Shown piece after piece: positions 1 through 7,596 of a DNA stretch of 64,000 nt. Made by a program: the position numbers and the translations under genes. Within the stretch, counting starts at the first letter, position 1. Each line of letters begins with the position of its first letter. The notes below the pieces were generated by a model that saw only the letters and a list, made by a program, of their open reading frames with translations, did not search any database and had not been told where the DNA came from. Source of the stretch: Bhargavaea changchunensis (GTDB lineage Bacteria; Bacillota; Bacilli; Bacillales_A; Planococcaceae); assembly GCF_042665595.1 (NCBI RefSeq), contig NZ_JBHTCT010000034.1, positions 62,001 to 126,000 on the forward strand. Reading direction: 5' to 3'.

Positions 1-571
1 TTTCTCTCAGGTCGAGGATGACCCGGATCACTTCCTCGCGCCCCTGCGGATCAAGCATCGAGGTCGCCTCGTCCAGGATCAGCAGCCTCGGCCGCAGGGC
101 CAGTGCCCCTGCAATCGCCACACGCTGCTTCTGGCCGCCGGACAGGTGTTGCGGCTCATGATCGAGGAAGGTGTCCATCTTGACCTGCTTGAGCGCATCC
201 TGCACACGGAGTGTCATCTCCTCGAACGGGATGCCGTTGTTCTCAAGGGCAAAGGCGACATCGTCCTGCACGGTCGCGCCGACAAACTGGTTATCCGGGT
301 TTTGGAACACCATGCCCATCTGAGAACGCTTTTCCCAGAGGTTGTCCTCCGTGAGCGTGTCGCCGAACAGCCCCACTGTCCCCTCCTGCGGGAACAGAAG
401 GCCGATCATGAGCCGGGCAAGCGTCGACTTGCCCGAGCCGTTATGGCCGACGACGGCGATCCACTCGCCCGCCTGCATGTCGAACGATACGCCGTCCACC
501 GCATAGCGGCTGTCCGGGTCGTCCGGTGTATAGGTAAAACGGACGTCCTGAAGGGACAGGATCCGTTCCAT
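1..571 (-). CDS. ecfA1: Energy-coupling factor transporter ATPase EcfA1, 3'-truncated by the window edge
   Basis: ABC ATPase of the ECF vitamin and metal uptake module; it normally pairs with EcfA2 and powers the membrane protein EcfT on the cytoplasmic face. The first 190 residues are visible: Walker A GHNGSGKST (residues 42-50), Q-loop FQNPDNQ (89-95), signature LSGGQKQR (143-150) and Walker B LLILDEA (163-169). The FQNPDNQ form is typical of the EcfA/CbiO group. I take the ATG at 571, about 7 nt after an AGGAGG; a second ATG at 577 sits too close to that SD. Position after rplQ matches the Bacillus order rplQ-ecfA1-ecfA2-ecfT-truA. A terminator and a repeat array separate it from rplQ, so it probably has its own promoter. 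Confidence 0.95.
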   Translation of the reverse strand, partial: MERILSLQDVRFTYTPDDPDSRYAVDGVSFDMQAGEWIAVVGHNGSGKSTLARLMIGLLFPQEGTVGLFGDTLTEDNLWEKRSQMGMVFQNPDNQFVGATVQDDVAFALENNGIPFEEMTLRVQDALKQVKMDTFLDHEPQHLSGGQKQRVAIAGALALRPRLLILDEATSMLDPQGREEVIRVILDLRE

Positions 572-682
572 AGTCATTCCTCCTCTGCTTCGCTCAACTC
601 TGCTGTCTATTGTAACGGAATCCGGAGGCCGTGTCGTCCGGCCCCGGCGGGTTTGGCGCGCACTTCGGCGGCCTCTGGGACA

Positions 683-783
683 TATGTCAACGTTTAAGTC
701 AGATATGTCAACGTCTCAATGAAATACGGCAACGTCTCAGCCGAATATAGCAACGTCTCACTCCAATAAAGCAACGTTTCACT
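683..783. repeat. Array A: five 21-bp-spaced CAACGTYTCA units
   Basis: The word CAACG(T/C)T(C/A)A recurs with CAACG starting at 688, 709, 730, 751 and 772, an exact 21-bp spacing. The 5' flank of each word is AT-rich (ATATGT, ATACGG, ATATAG, AATAAAG). Read on the minus strand the units would encode heptads of the form (S/A/I)-E-T-L-x-Y-x, but no SD or start belongs to them. The array lies about 45 nt beyond the terminator at 825-862. The rest of 572-1052 holds that terminator, the RNA candidate at 825-985 and the rplQ terminator. Confidence 0.85.
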
Positions 784-824
784 GCCAAACGCTCCCCGGC
801 GCCATCCCGTTTCCGTCAGTATGT

Positions 825-862
825 AAAAAAAAAGCGCGCACCCCAACTGGTGACTGCGCTTT
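825..862 (-). terminator. Intrinsic terminator upstream of ecfA1
   Basis: On the minus strand AAAGCGC and CACC arms pair with GGTG and GCGCTTT around a short loop, followed by a run of nine T. It lies about 190 nt beyond the rplQ terminator and so ends a separate transcript or read-through RNA. Confidence 0.8.
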
Positions 863-985
863 TGTCGTATGGCATGACCGGCGGCTGCTCACACCGCCGG
901 GACCATGATGGGGTGCGGAGAGCTAGACGGGACGCAAGCAGTTGCTCCGCCCATCATAACGCTCAGCTTTTTCATTTGCCGTATA
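825..985 (-). ncRNA. Candidate structured RNA between rplQ and ecfA1
   Basis: Read on the minus strand, this segment folds into consecutive strong hairpins. The first is a long stem, ATGATGGG/CCCATCAT (950-957 with 905-912) continued by CGGAG/CTCCG (945-949 with 916-920). The second is a perfect 7-bp stem CCGGCGG/CCGCCGG (894-900 with 878-884). The third is the terminator at 825-862. A TATAAT at 990-995 could be a -10 box, but the -35 region is poor. A 22-codon frame (889-957, starting MMGGATACVP) overlaps the hairpins without a good SD. It could be an sRNA, a 3' element of rplQ or an ecfA1 leader; I do not recognise a known family. Confidence 0.5.
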
Positions 986-1000
986 AATCATTATAGAAAG

Positions 1001-1041
1001 AAAAGGGTGCCGTCCATACTCAGGTAACCGCACACCCTTTT
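1001..1041 (-). terminator. Terminator of the ribosomal supercluster after rplQ
   Basis: An AAAAGGGTG arm at one end pairs with CACCCTTTT at the other, with an 18-23 nt loop, followed on the minus strand by TTTTCTTTC. It starts 12 nt after the rplQ stop codon. Confidence 0.8.
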
Positions 1042-1052
1042 CCGTACTGCAA

Positions 1053-1433
1053 TTAAACGAGTTCGATGATGACGACCGGTGCGCCGTCACCGCGACGAGG
1101 GCCGACCTTCATGATGCGTGTGTAGCCGCCCTGACGCTCAGCGTAGCGAGGTGCCACATCGTCGAACAGTTTCTGCAGTGCATAGACCGTTTGTTCGTTG
1201 CCTTCTTCGTCAGTCGTCGTAACGAGTTCGCGACGGATGAATTCGGCAGCCTGACGGCGTGCATGGAGATCACCGCGTTTTCCGAGAGTGATCATTTTCT
1301 CAACGACGGAACGGAGCTCTTTCGCACGCGTTTCAGTCGTCTGCAGGCGTTCGTTGATGATGAGATCGGTTGCGAGGTCACGAAGCATCGCCTTACGCTG
1401 GGAGCTTGTACGACCTAACTTTCTGTAGCCCAT
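1053..1433 (-). CDS. rplQ: 50S ribosomal protein L17
   Basis: L17 binds 23S rRNA near the peptide exit tunnel of the large subunit. The 126-residue product begins MGYRKLGRTSSQRKAMLRDL and ends TRIMKVGPRRGDGAPVVIIELV, the conserved ends of the family, and is a few residues longer than the roughly 120 usual in Bacillus. The ATG follows GGAGGG at good spacing. It is the last gene of the alpha operon, 47 nt after rpoA, and is followed at once by a terminator, so transcription of the S10-spc-alpha cluster most likely ends here. Confidence 0.98.
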   Translation of the reverse strand: MGYRKLGRTSSQRKAMLRDLATDLIINERLQTTETRAKELRSVVEKMITLGKRGDLHARRQAAEFIRRELVTTTDEEGNEQTVYALQKLFDDVAPRYAERQGGYTRIMKVGPRRGDGAPVVIIELV

Positions 1434-1480
1434 CGAGTTTCCCTCCTTTTGGGTAAATTGGATGGTCCGCTATGGACGAT

Positions 1481-2422
1481 TTATTCTTCCGTACGCAGGC
1501 CGAGTCCGAGATCTGTCAGCTTCGCCTTGACCTCTTCGAGGGACTTGCGGCCCAGGTTGCGCACTTTCATCATTTCATCTTCGCTCTTGTTCGCGAGCTC
1601 AAGCACCGTGTTGATGCCGGCACGCTTCAGGCAGTTGTAGGAACGGACGCTCAGGTCGAGCTCCTCAATCGTCATCTCGAGGACCTTCTCCTTCTGGTCT
1701 TCTTCCTTCTCCACCATGATCTCGACGGACTGTGCTTCATCCGTGAGGCCGACGAAGATGTTGAGGTGCTCGGTCAGGATCCTGGATCCGAGCGAGATTG
1801 CCTCTTGCGGCCCGATGCTGCCATCGGTCCAGACGTCGAGGGTCAATTTATCGTAATCGGACAGTTGTCCGACACGTGTGTTTTCCACCTGGAAATTGAC
1901 GCGTGAGACTGGGGTGTAAATGGAGTCGATCGGGATCACGCCGATTGGCAGATCTTCACGCTTGTTGCGGTCAGCCGGAACATATCCGCGCCCGCGCTGT
2001 GCATACATGCGCATGCGGAGGTGGCCATTCTTGCCGACAGTCGCAATATGGAGATCCGGATTGAGGATTTCAACGTCGCTGTCATGCGTGATGTCTGCGG
2101 CCGTTACCTCGTTCTCGCCCTTCACATCGATCTCGATGACTTTTTCGTCGTCCGAGTAGATTTTCAGAGCAAGTTGCTTCACGTTCAGGATGATCGATGC
2201 CACATCTTCCACGACGCCGTCAACCGTCGAAAACTCGTGGAGGACTCCGTCAATCTGGATGGATGTAACAGCGGCACCCGGCAGTGAAGAAAGAAGAATC
2301 CGTCGCAGGGAATTGCCCAGGGTGGTTCCGTAGCCCCGCTCAAGCGGCTCCACGATAAACTTTCCATAGGTGCTTTCCACAGTCTGTACAGCTTCAATCC
2401 TCGGTTTTTCTATTTCGATCAT
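1481..2422 (-). CDS. rpoA: DNA-directed RNA polymerase subunit alpha
   Basis: The alpha subunit dimerises to nucleate polymerase assembly, and its C-terminal domain contacts UP elements and activators. The 313 residues match the family length. The assembly domain carries ERGYGTTLGNSLRRILLSSLPG near residues 30-55, and the C-terminal helix-hairpin-helix domain shows the LKRAGINTV and RNLGRKSLEE motifs. I chose the ATG at 2422 (MIEIEKPRIE), 8 nt from GGAGGG; the in-frame GTG at 2431 overlaps that SD. The 131-nt gap from rpsK is long for this operon. A weak promoter-like pair, TTGATT and GATAAA 17 nt apart (2511-2539), may add transcription here. Confidence 0.98.
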   Translation of the reverse strand: MIEIEKPRIEAVQTVESTYGKFIVEPLERGYGTTLGNSLRRILLSSLPGAAVTSIQIDGVLHEFSTVDGVVEDVASIILNVKQLALKIYSDDEKVIEIDVKGENEVTAADITHDSDVEILNPDLHIATVGKNGHLRMRMYAQRGRGYVPADRNKREDLPIGVIPIDSIYTPVSRVNFQVENTRVGQLSDYDKLTLDVWTDGSIGPQEAISLGSRILTEHLNIFVGLTDEAQSVEIMVEKEEDQKEKVLEMTIEELDLSVRSYNCLKRAGINTVLELANKSEDEMMKVRNLGRKSLEEVKAKLTDLGLGLRTEE

Positions 2423-2553
2423 CAAATTCACCCTCCCTCAAAACGTCCATGAATGGCAGTTCCTATTGGAAATCGATATACAAGACAACTATTGCACTCT
2501 CACAAACCAGTTTATCCGTAAATCGTGTTTCTCAATCAATGGACGGACAGCCA

Positions 2554-2943
2554 TTATACACGGCGGCGTTTTGGAGGACGGCAACCGTTGTGAGGAACCG
2601 GAGTTACGTCGCGGATCGCAGTGACTTCAAGGCCTGCAGCCTGCAGTGCGCGGATAGCCGCTTCACGGCCTGCACCAGGTCCTTTAACCGTTACTTCAAG
2701 AGTCTTCATGCCGTGCTCCATCGACGTGCGTGCAGCAGTTTCTGCAGCCATCTGTGCAGCGAACGGCGTGGACTTACGGGAGCCCTTGAATCCGAGTGCA
2801 CCTGCGCTCGACCAGGATACTGCATTACCTTGAGTGTCCGTGATCGTGACGATTGTGTTGTTGAAAGTGGAACGGATGTGTGCGATGCCGGATTCAATAT
2901 TCTTTTTGACGCGGCGTTTACGCGTTTGTTGTCTACGTGCCAT
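2554..2943 (-). CDS. rpsK: 30S ribosomal protein S11
   Basis: S11 lies on the platform of the small subunit and helps shape the mRNA exit region. The 129-residue product starts MARRQQTRKRRVKKNIESG and keeps the family core HIRSTFNNTIVTITD and the C-terminal PHNGCRPPKRRRV. Its length equals other Bacillales S11 proteins. It follows rpsM by 25 nt with an SD AGGAGG before the ATG. The stop codon lies inside a TATAAT string (GTATAATGG), but no -35 partner is visible, so I do not call a promoter there. Confidence 0.98.
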   Translation of the reverse strand: MARRQQTRKRRVKKNIESGIAHIRSTFNNTIVTITDTQGNAVSWSSAGALGFKGSRKSTPFAAQMAAETAARTSMEHGMKTLEVTVKGPGAGREAAIRALQAAGLEVTAIRDVTPVPHNGCRPPKRRRV

Positions 2944-2968
2944 AGTGTGAAGTTACCTCCTTTACTGA

Positions 2969-3334
2969 TTATTTCTTCTTGTTTGCGACTGTCTTGCGCG
3001 GGCCCTTACGGGTACGTGCGTTGTTCTTCGTGTGCTGACCGCGTACAGGAAGGCCGCGGCGGTGGCGGATTCCACGGTTGCTGCCGATTTCCATCAGACG
3101 CTTGATGTTGAGGTTCGTTTCACGGCGAAGGTCACCTTCAACTTTCAGGCTGTCGATTTGTTCACGGATCTTGTCGAGCTCGGCGTCAGTGAGATCGCGT
3201 ACGCGAGTCTCTTCGGAAACGCCTGCGCCGGCGAGGATCTTCTGGGAAGTCGTTTTACCGATTCCGTAGATGTAAGTGAGAGCGATGACTACGCGCTTCT
3301 CGCGCGGTACGTCTACACCAGCAATACGTGCCAT
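2969..3334 (-). CDS. rpsM: 30S ribosomal protein S13
   Basis: S13 forms part of the head of the small subunit, bridges to the large subunit and contacts P-site tRNA through its tail. The 121 residues begin MARIAGVDVPREKRVVIAL and end in the basic tail KGPRKTVANKKK. The ATG at 3334 sits well behind AGGAGG; the GTG 12 nt upstream overlaps that SD and would add MHEY, so it is rejected. It follows rpmJ by 23 nt as in Bacillus subtilis. Confidence 0.98.
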   Translation of the reverse strand: MARIAGVDVPREKRVVIALTYIYGIGKTTSQKILAGAGVSEETRVRDLTDAELDKIREQIDSLKVEGDLRRETNLNIKRLMEIGSNRGIRHRRGLPVRGQHTKNNARTRKGPRKTVANKKK

Positions 3335-3357
3335 ATATTCGTGCACCTCCTTAAGGT

Positions 3358-3471
3358 TTAGCCTTGGCGTTGTTTATGTTTCGGGTTTTCACAGATTACC
3401 ATGACCCGACCGCGACGGCGGATGACTTTGCACTTTTCGCAGATCGGCTTAACAGATGGTCTTACTTTCAT
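3358..3471 (-). CDS. rpmJ: 50S ribosomal protein L36, zinc-binding form
   Basis: L36 is a very small large-subunit protein that stabilises 23S rRNA near the factor-binding region. The 37 codons read MKVRPSVKPICEKCKVIRRR and continue to NPKHKQRQG. The ligand set C-x2-C, C and H (CEKC, ICENPKH) is intact, so this is the zinc-dependent C+ form. It lies between infA (35 nt) and rpsM (23 nt), its usual place. An AGGAGG stands just upstream of the start. Confidence 0.97.
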   Translation of the reverse strand: MKVRPSVKPICEKCKVIRRRGRVMVICENPKHKQRQG

Positions 3472-3506
3472 CGCATAGAACCTCCTTATCGTCCGGAGTG
3501 CTTAGA

Positions 3507-3725
3507 TCATTTGTAACGGTATGTGATACGGCCACGGGTCAGATCGTAGGGGGAAAGTTCCACTGTCACACGGTCACCCGGCAAAATCCGGATATAGTGC
3601 ATCCGCATCTTTCCGGAAACGTGCGCAAGGATCGTATGGCCGTTTTCGAGTTCCACTTGAAAATTAGCTCCTGGCAGAGTCTCGACGACCTTGCCTTCCA
3701 CTTCGATTAAATCATCTTTCGCCAT
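3507..3725 (-). CDS. infA: Translation initiation factor IF-1
   Basis: IF-1 occupies the A site of the 30S subunit during initiation and supports IF-2 and IF-3. The 72-residue single OB-fold protein begins MAKDDLIEVEGKVVETLPGA and carries the family motif GHTILAHVSGKMRMHYIRILPGD. Length is exactly the family standard. In Bacillus subtilis map and a KOW-domain gene stand between adk and infA. Here the 298-nt gap cannot hold map and instead shows a possible promoter at 3877-3905, so infA-rpmJ-rpsM-rpsK-rpoA-rplQ may have extra transcription of its own. Confidence 0.98.
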   Translation of the reverse strand: MAKDDLIEVEGKVVETLPGANFQVELENGHTILAHVSGKMRMHYIRILPGDRVTVELSPYDLTRGRITYRYK

Positions 3726-3876
3726 CCATCATCATCCCTTCATGTTAGAATCAGGTCTCTCTTCGTCCCGCTGCGCCCTACCTTCAAACATATGAACGGT
3801 CTGCATGAGAGATGTCCGAAAGACTACCAATGGATTCCGCTTCCCTGTCCGAAAAACGGACAAATCCACGGTCCCC

Positions 3877-3905
3877 ATTATACCTTGTTCCGGACTGCAT
3901 TGCAT
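3877..3905 (-). promoter_or_regulatory. Possible promoter for infA and downstream genes
   Basis: Minus-strand TATAAT (3877-3882) with 17 nt to ATGCAA (3900-3905). The -10 is perfect, the -35 poor (three of six). A small hairpin TTGTCCG/CGGACAG follows the start region. Confidence 0.4.
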
Positions 3906-3937
3906 GGACGGAGTCCCGCCACGCCTGCATTTCCGCG

Positions 3938-3972
3938 CCATGTCCGCCGTTCGCAGCGGTCGGCGGACATGG
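3938..3972. other. 11-bp perfect hairpin in the adk-infA gap
   Basis: CCATGTCCGCC (3938-3948) pairs perfectly with GGCGGACATGG (3962-3972) around a 13-nt loop. No T-run follows on either strand, so it is not a standard terminator. It may slow or process the RNA after adk; function unknown. Confidence 0.6.
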
Positions 3973-4023
3973 TCTGCCGTCACATGCCATAAAACAGGAT
4001 CGTCTCGCCTCCCCGGCACGGGT

Positions 4024-4671
4024 TCAGTTGCCCCGGAGCAGCCGGTCGATGTCCTCAAATACGACTTCGATGTCCTGCTGCCCGTCGATGTGGGTCAGAA
4101 CGCCTTTATCGCCGTAGTAGGCGAGGAGCGGTTCACTCTGTTTCATATTCACTTCCAGGCGGTTATTGACGGTCTCCGGGTTGTCGTCGGCACGCTGGTA
4201 GAGCTCCCCGCCGTCCTTGTCGCAAATCCCTTCCTGTTTGGGAGGGTTGAAGACAAGGTGGTAGGAAGTTCCGCATTCTTTGCAGATGCGGCGGCCGGTC
4301 AGCCGTTTGACGAGTTCGTCATGCTCCACCCGGATATTGATGACATGGTCGATCTTCCGGCCGAGCCCGGACATGATTTCATCCAGTGCTTCCGCCTGTG
4401 CGACCGTCCGCGGGAAGCCGTCCAGAAGGACGCCTTGCTCGCAGTCCTGCTTTGACAGGCGTTCACGGACGATGCCCACGGTCACTTCATCAGGGACGAG
4501 AGCCCCTTCATCCATGAACTGCTTTGCCTTCAGACCGAGTTCCGTTCCTTCTTGGATTGCGGAACGGAACATGTCGCCTGTAGAGATATGAGGGATTTCG
4601 TACTTCTCGACAATCCTGTCCGCCTGGGTGCCTTTACCGGCGCCCGGCAGGCCCATCAATACGATGTTCAT
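4024..4671 (-). CDS. adk: Adenylate kinase, zinc-containing LID type
   Basis: Adk converts ATP plus AMP to two ADP in the cytoplasm. The 215-residue protein has the P-loop GLPGAGKGT (residues 7-15), the AMP-binding STGDMFR and the DGFPRT segment. Its LID holds a Cys-Cys-Cys-Asp zinc site (CKEC, then CDKD), as in Gram-positive enzymes. It follows secY by 52 nt. The Bacillus partner map is absent downstream, where only a hairpin and a promoter-like site are found before infA. Confidence 0.98.
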   Translation of the reverse strand: MNIVLMGLPGAGKGTQADRIVEKYEIPHISTGDMFRSAIQEGTELGLKAKQFMDEGALVPDEVTVGIVRERLSKQDCEQGVLLDGFPRTVAQAEALDEIMSGLGRKIDHVINIRVEHDELVKRLTGRRICKECGTSYHLVFNPPKQEGICDKDGGELYQRADDNPETVNNRLEVNMKQSEPLLAYYGDKGVLTHIDGQQDIEVVFEDIDRLLRGN

Positions 4672-4723
4672 ACGTCGTGCCCTCCTACAGTGTTTTGTGC
4701 CGCCGGCCGTAACCGGCAGCAGA

Positions 4724-6019
4724 TTACTTCATAAAGCCTTTGTAGTGCCGCTTGACGAGCTGGGATTCCAGCTGTTTCATCGTCTGGAGCGCAACCCCGG
4801 CAACGATCAGGAGGCTGGTGCCGCCGATCTGCACGGACTGCGGGAGGCCTGCCAGATTGATAAAGAAGATCGGCAGGACCGAGATGACCGCAAGGAAGAG
4901 CGCCCCGACGAATGTCAGGCGGTTCAGGACACGCGTCAGGTAGTTCTGTGTGTCCTGTCCCGGACGGATGCCCGGGACGTAGGCGCCCTGCTTCTTCAGA
5001 TTGTCCGATACGTTCTCAGGGTTGACCTGGATGAACGCATAGAAGTAAGTGAAGGCAATGATGAGCGCTACGTAGATGATCATCCCCACAGGCTTCGTAT
5101 AGTCGAAGATTTCGATGATCGCCGCCGTCCAGCGGTTCTGTCCGAAGAACGATGCAATCGACTGAGGGGTTATGATGAACGCGACGGCGAAGATTACAGG
5201 AATGACGCCGGCCGCGTTTACTTTCAATGGCAGGTGGGTCTGCTGGCCGGCCTGCTGGCGGCCGCGGCCCGTGACACGTTTTGCATACTGCACCGGAATT
5301 TTCCGGAGCGCCTCCTGGAAATACACGACGCCGACCGTGATGGCGACGACCGCGAGGACAAGGAGGACCAGAATGAGGATGTTCAGGAACAGCTGGTCCC
5401 CTGCATCCTGGATCTGTTGCGCATAGATCTGGTTCACCGCATTCGGGATCGCCGCAACGATACCCGCAAAGATGATGATTGAGATCCCGTTGCCCACTCC
5501 GTTCTCGGTGATCTGCTCACCGAGCCAGAGGAGGAACGCCGTGCCTGCTGTCAGGACGACTGCGATGACGAGGTAAGTCGTAATGCCGTCGTTCTGGATC
5601 AGCGTGCCGCCGTACATGCGGTTAAAGCCGTACGACATGGCGATCGACTGGATAAATGCCAGAACGATCGTGAAGTATCTGGTGAACTGGGCCAGCTTTC
5701 TCCGGCCGACCTCGCCCTGCTTCGCCCACTCGGCGAATTTCGGGACGACGTCCATCTGGAGAAGCTGGACGATGATCGATGCCGTGATGTACGGCATGAT
5801 GCCCATCGCCAGAATGGAGAAGTTCGCGAGCGCGCCGCCCCCGAACGTGTTCAGAAAGCCGATCAGGCTGAATTGATCGGCTGCCTGGAGTGCTGATGCG
5901 TCAACGTTCGGCACCGGGATAAAGGTCCCGAGCCTGAAGACGATGAGCAGCGCCAGCGTAAATAGGATTTTCTTCCGGATTTCCGGAACACGCATAAAGT
6001 TAGAGATGGTCTCAAACAT
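4724..6019 (-). CDS. secY: Preprotein translocase subunit SecY
   Basis: SecY is the pore of the Sec translocon, passing unfolded proteins across or into the membrane together with SecE and SecG. The 431 residues contain about ten hydrophobic segments, the N-terminal MFETISNFMRVPEIRKKILF and the plug and loop motifs GIMPYITASIIVQLL and GRGQQAGQQ. Length fits Bacillales SecY. Its ATG overlaps the rplO stop by one base, which suggests translational coupling with L15, as in other spc operons. Confidence 0.98.
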   Translation of the reverse strand: MFETISNFMRVPEIRKKILFTLALLIVFRLGTFIPVPNVDASALQAADQFSLIGFLNTFGGGALANFSILAMGIMPYITASIIVQLLQMDVVPKFAEWAKQGEVGRRKLAQFTRYFTIVLAFIQSIAMSYGFNRMYGGTLIQNDGITTYLVIAVVLTAGTAFLLWLGEQITENGVGNGISIIIFAGIVAAIPNAVNQIYAQQIQDAGDQLFLNILILVLLVLAVVAITVGVVYFQEALRKIPVQYAKRVTGRGRQQAGQQTHLPLKVNAAGVIPVIFAVAFIITPQSIASFFGQNRWTAAIIEIFDYTKPVGMIIYVALIIAFTYFYAFIQVNPENVSDNLKKQGAYVPGIRPGQDTQNYLTRVLNRLTFVGALFLAVISVLPIFFINLAGLPQSVQIGGTSLLIVAGVALQTMKQLESQLVKRHYKGFMK

Positions 6020-6459
6020 TAGATCACCTCGACAGAGCCGCCTGCGTTCTCGATGGCCTCTTTAGCGGAAGCAGAGAATTTGTGAGCCTGTACAGTAAGC
6101 TTTTTCTCAAGCTGACCGTTGCCGAGGATTTTGATGCCGGATTTTTCCTTGCTCACGACACCCGTTTCGAGCAGGAGCGCAGGAGTGACTTCCGTGCCTT
6201 CTTCGAAGCGGTTAAGCGTTTCAAGGTTCACGATGGCATATTCCTTACGGTTGATGTTCGTGAATCCGCGCTTAGGCAGGCTCTGGAAAAGAGGCATCTG
6301 TCCACCTTCGAAGCCGAGGCGTACACCGCCGCCGGAACGCGAGTTTTGACCGTTTGCACCGCGGCCGGACGTCTTGCCGTTGCCCGAACCAGGTCCACGG
6401 CCCACACGGTTGCGTTCTTTGCGGGATCCTTTTGCAGGTTTCAGTTCATGCAGTTTCAT
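6019..6459 (-). CDS. rplO: 50S ribosomal protein L15
   Basis: L15 is an early-assembly protein that threads through 23S rRNA. The 146 residues start MKLHELKPAKGSRKERNRVG, followed by the Gly-rich GPGSGNGKTSGRGANGQ extension that enters rRNA. A globular C-terminal half ends SAKEAIENAGGSVEVI. The start follows AAGGAGGTG. The gene touches secY by one base and is 33 nt after rpmD. Confidence 0.98.
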   Translation of the reverse strand: MKLHELKPAKGSRKERNRVGRGPGSGNGKTSGRGANGQNSRSGGGVRLGFEGGQMPLFQSLPKRGFTNINRKEYAIVNLETLNRFEEGTEVTPALLLETGVVSKEKSGIKILGNGQLEKKLTVQAHKFSASAKEAIENAGGSVEVI

Positions 6460-6492
6460 TTGACTGGCACCTCCTTATATTTTGATGAAAGA

Positions 6493-6672
6493 TTAGTTTT
6501 CTTTAACTTCGACGAGATGGCCGACTTTGTTCAGCATGCCGCGGATTGCAGCATTGTCTTCGTGTTCGACCGTTTGGTTCGTCTTGCGCAGACCGAGAGC
6601 TTCAACCGTTTTGCGTTGATCCGGTTTCGCCCCGATCACGCTTTTCTTAAGGGTGATTTCGAGCTTAGCCAT
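6493..6672 (-). CDS. rpmD: 50S ribosomal protein L30
   Basis: L30 is a small large-subunit protein of the bacterial short type. The 59 residues begin MAKLEITLKKSVIGAKPDQR and carry the family motif KTVEALGLRKTNQTVEHED, ending in GHLVEVKEN. The gene lies 13 nt after rpsE and 33 nt before rplO, the usual spc order. A purine-rich SD (GGGGGG type) precedes the ATG at 6672. Confidence 0.97.
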   Translation of the reverse strand: MAKLEITLKKSVIGAKPDQRKTVEALGLRKTNQTVEHEDNAAIRGMLNKVGHLVEVKEN

Positions 6673-6685
6673 TAGTTTTCCCCCC

Positions 6686-7183
6686 TCAACCCAGCAGTTC
6701 TTCTACAGATTTGCCACGGAGTTTTGCAACTTCCTCGGCACGCTTAAGGTCCTGGAGACCTGCGATCGTAGCACGGATGACGTTGATCGGCGTGTTGGAA
6801 CCGAGGGATTTCGAAAGAATGTCCGTGATGCCTGCAAGTTCAAGTACTGCGCGGACAGGGCCGCCGGCGATAACACCGGTACCAGGAGCGGCAGGTTTGA
6901 TGAAGACAGAGCCTGCACCGAAACGTCCGGTCACTTCGTGTGGCGTTGTGCCATTGACCATAGGAACGTTGACGAGGTTCTTTTTCGCATCCTCAACAGC
7001 CTTGCGGATTGCATCCGGAACTTCCTGAGCTTTACCTGTACCAAAACCGACACGGCCATTCTTGTCGCCTACGACGACGAGTGCCGTGAAGCGGAAACGA
7101 CGTCCGCCTTTTACGACTTTCGCTACGCGGTTGATCGTAACTACGCGTTCTTCGAACTCACTTTTCACTTCATTGCGACGCAT
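6686..7183 (-). CDS. rpsE: 30S ribosomal protein S5
   Basis: S5 sits at the mRNA entry site of the small subunit and affects decoding fidelity. The 165 residues begin MRRNEVKSEFEERVVTINRV and hold the double-stranded RNA-binding KVVKGGRRFRFTALVVVGD and the loop region NGRVGFGTGKAQEVPDAIRKA. Length equals Bacillus S5 within a residue. It is 22 nt after rplR in the spc order and has a clear AGGAGG. Confidence 0.98.
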   Translation of the reverse strand: MRRNEVKSEFEERVVTINRVAKVVKGGRRFRFTALVVVGDKNGRVGFGTGKAQEVPDAIRKAVEDAKKNLVNVPMVNGTTPHEVTGRFGAGSVFIKPAAPGTGVIAGGPVRAVLELAGITDILSKSLGSNTPINVIRATIAGLQDLKRAEEVAKLRGKSVEELLG

Positions 7184-7205
7184 GTGTATAGGTCCCTCCT
7201 TTTGA

Positions 7206-7565
7206 TTAGAATTCTAGTCCGTTTTCACGGGCTGCATCTGCCAGAGCCTTCACACGGCCGTGATAGAGGTAACCCCCACGGTCGAAGACAACAGATTTGA
7301 TGTTCTTTTCAACAGCTGCCTTGGCGATTGTTTCGCCGACTTTAACTGCTGCTTCAGTGTTCGAAGTGGATCCTTCGAAACCATTGTCCATAGTGGACGC
7401 ACTTGCGAGTGTCACACCGTTTGCATCATCGATCAACTGAGCATAGATATGCTTGTTGGACCGGAAGACGTTCAGGCGTGGACGCTCGGCAGTGCCACTG
7501 ATCTTGGAACGCACACGTGCATGGCGCTTTTTGCGGACCTGGTTCTTGTCCTGTTTCGTAATCAT
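7206..7565 (-). CDS. rplR: 50S ribosomal protein L18
   Basis: L18 binds 5S rRNA and, with L5, anchors it in the central protuberance. The 119 residues start MITKQDKNQVRKKRHARVRS and end VVFDRGGYLYHGRVKALADAARENGLEF, both conserved. The ATG at 7565 is 8 nt from AGGAG. An in-frame GTG three codons upstream overlaps the SD and is not used here. It lies 31 nt after rplF. Confidence 0.98.
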   Translation of the reverse strand: MITKQDKNQVRKKRHARVRSKISGTAERPRLNVFRSNKHIYAQLIDDANGVTLASASTMDNGFEGSTSNTEAAVKVGETIAKAAVEKNIKSVVFDRGGYLYHGRVKALADAARENGLEF

Positions 7566-7596
7566 CGTGGTCACTCCTTTCGATGCCTATGCGGCA

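Noticed and set aside
683..783. CRISPR array
   Set aside because: Units are 21 bp in all with a word of about 10 bp and no unique spacers of 30 bp or more; no cas genes nearby.
2511..2539. Internal rpoA promoter
   Set aside because: TTGATT-17-GATAAA is weak and the gap is inside a known operon; mentioned with rpoA only.
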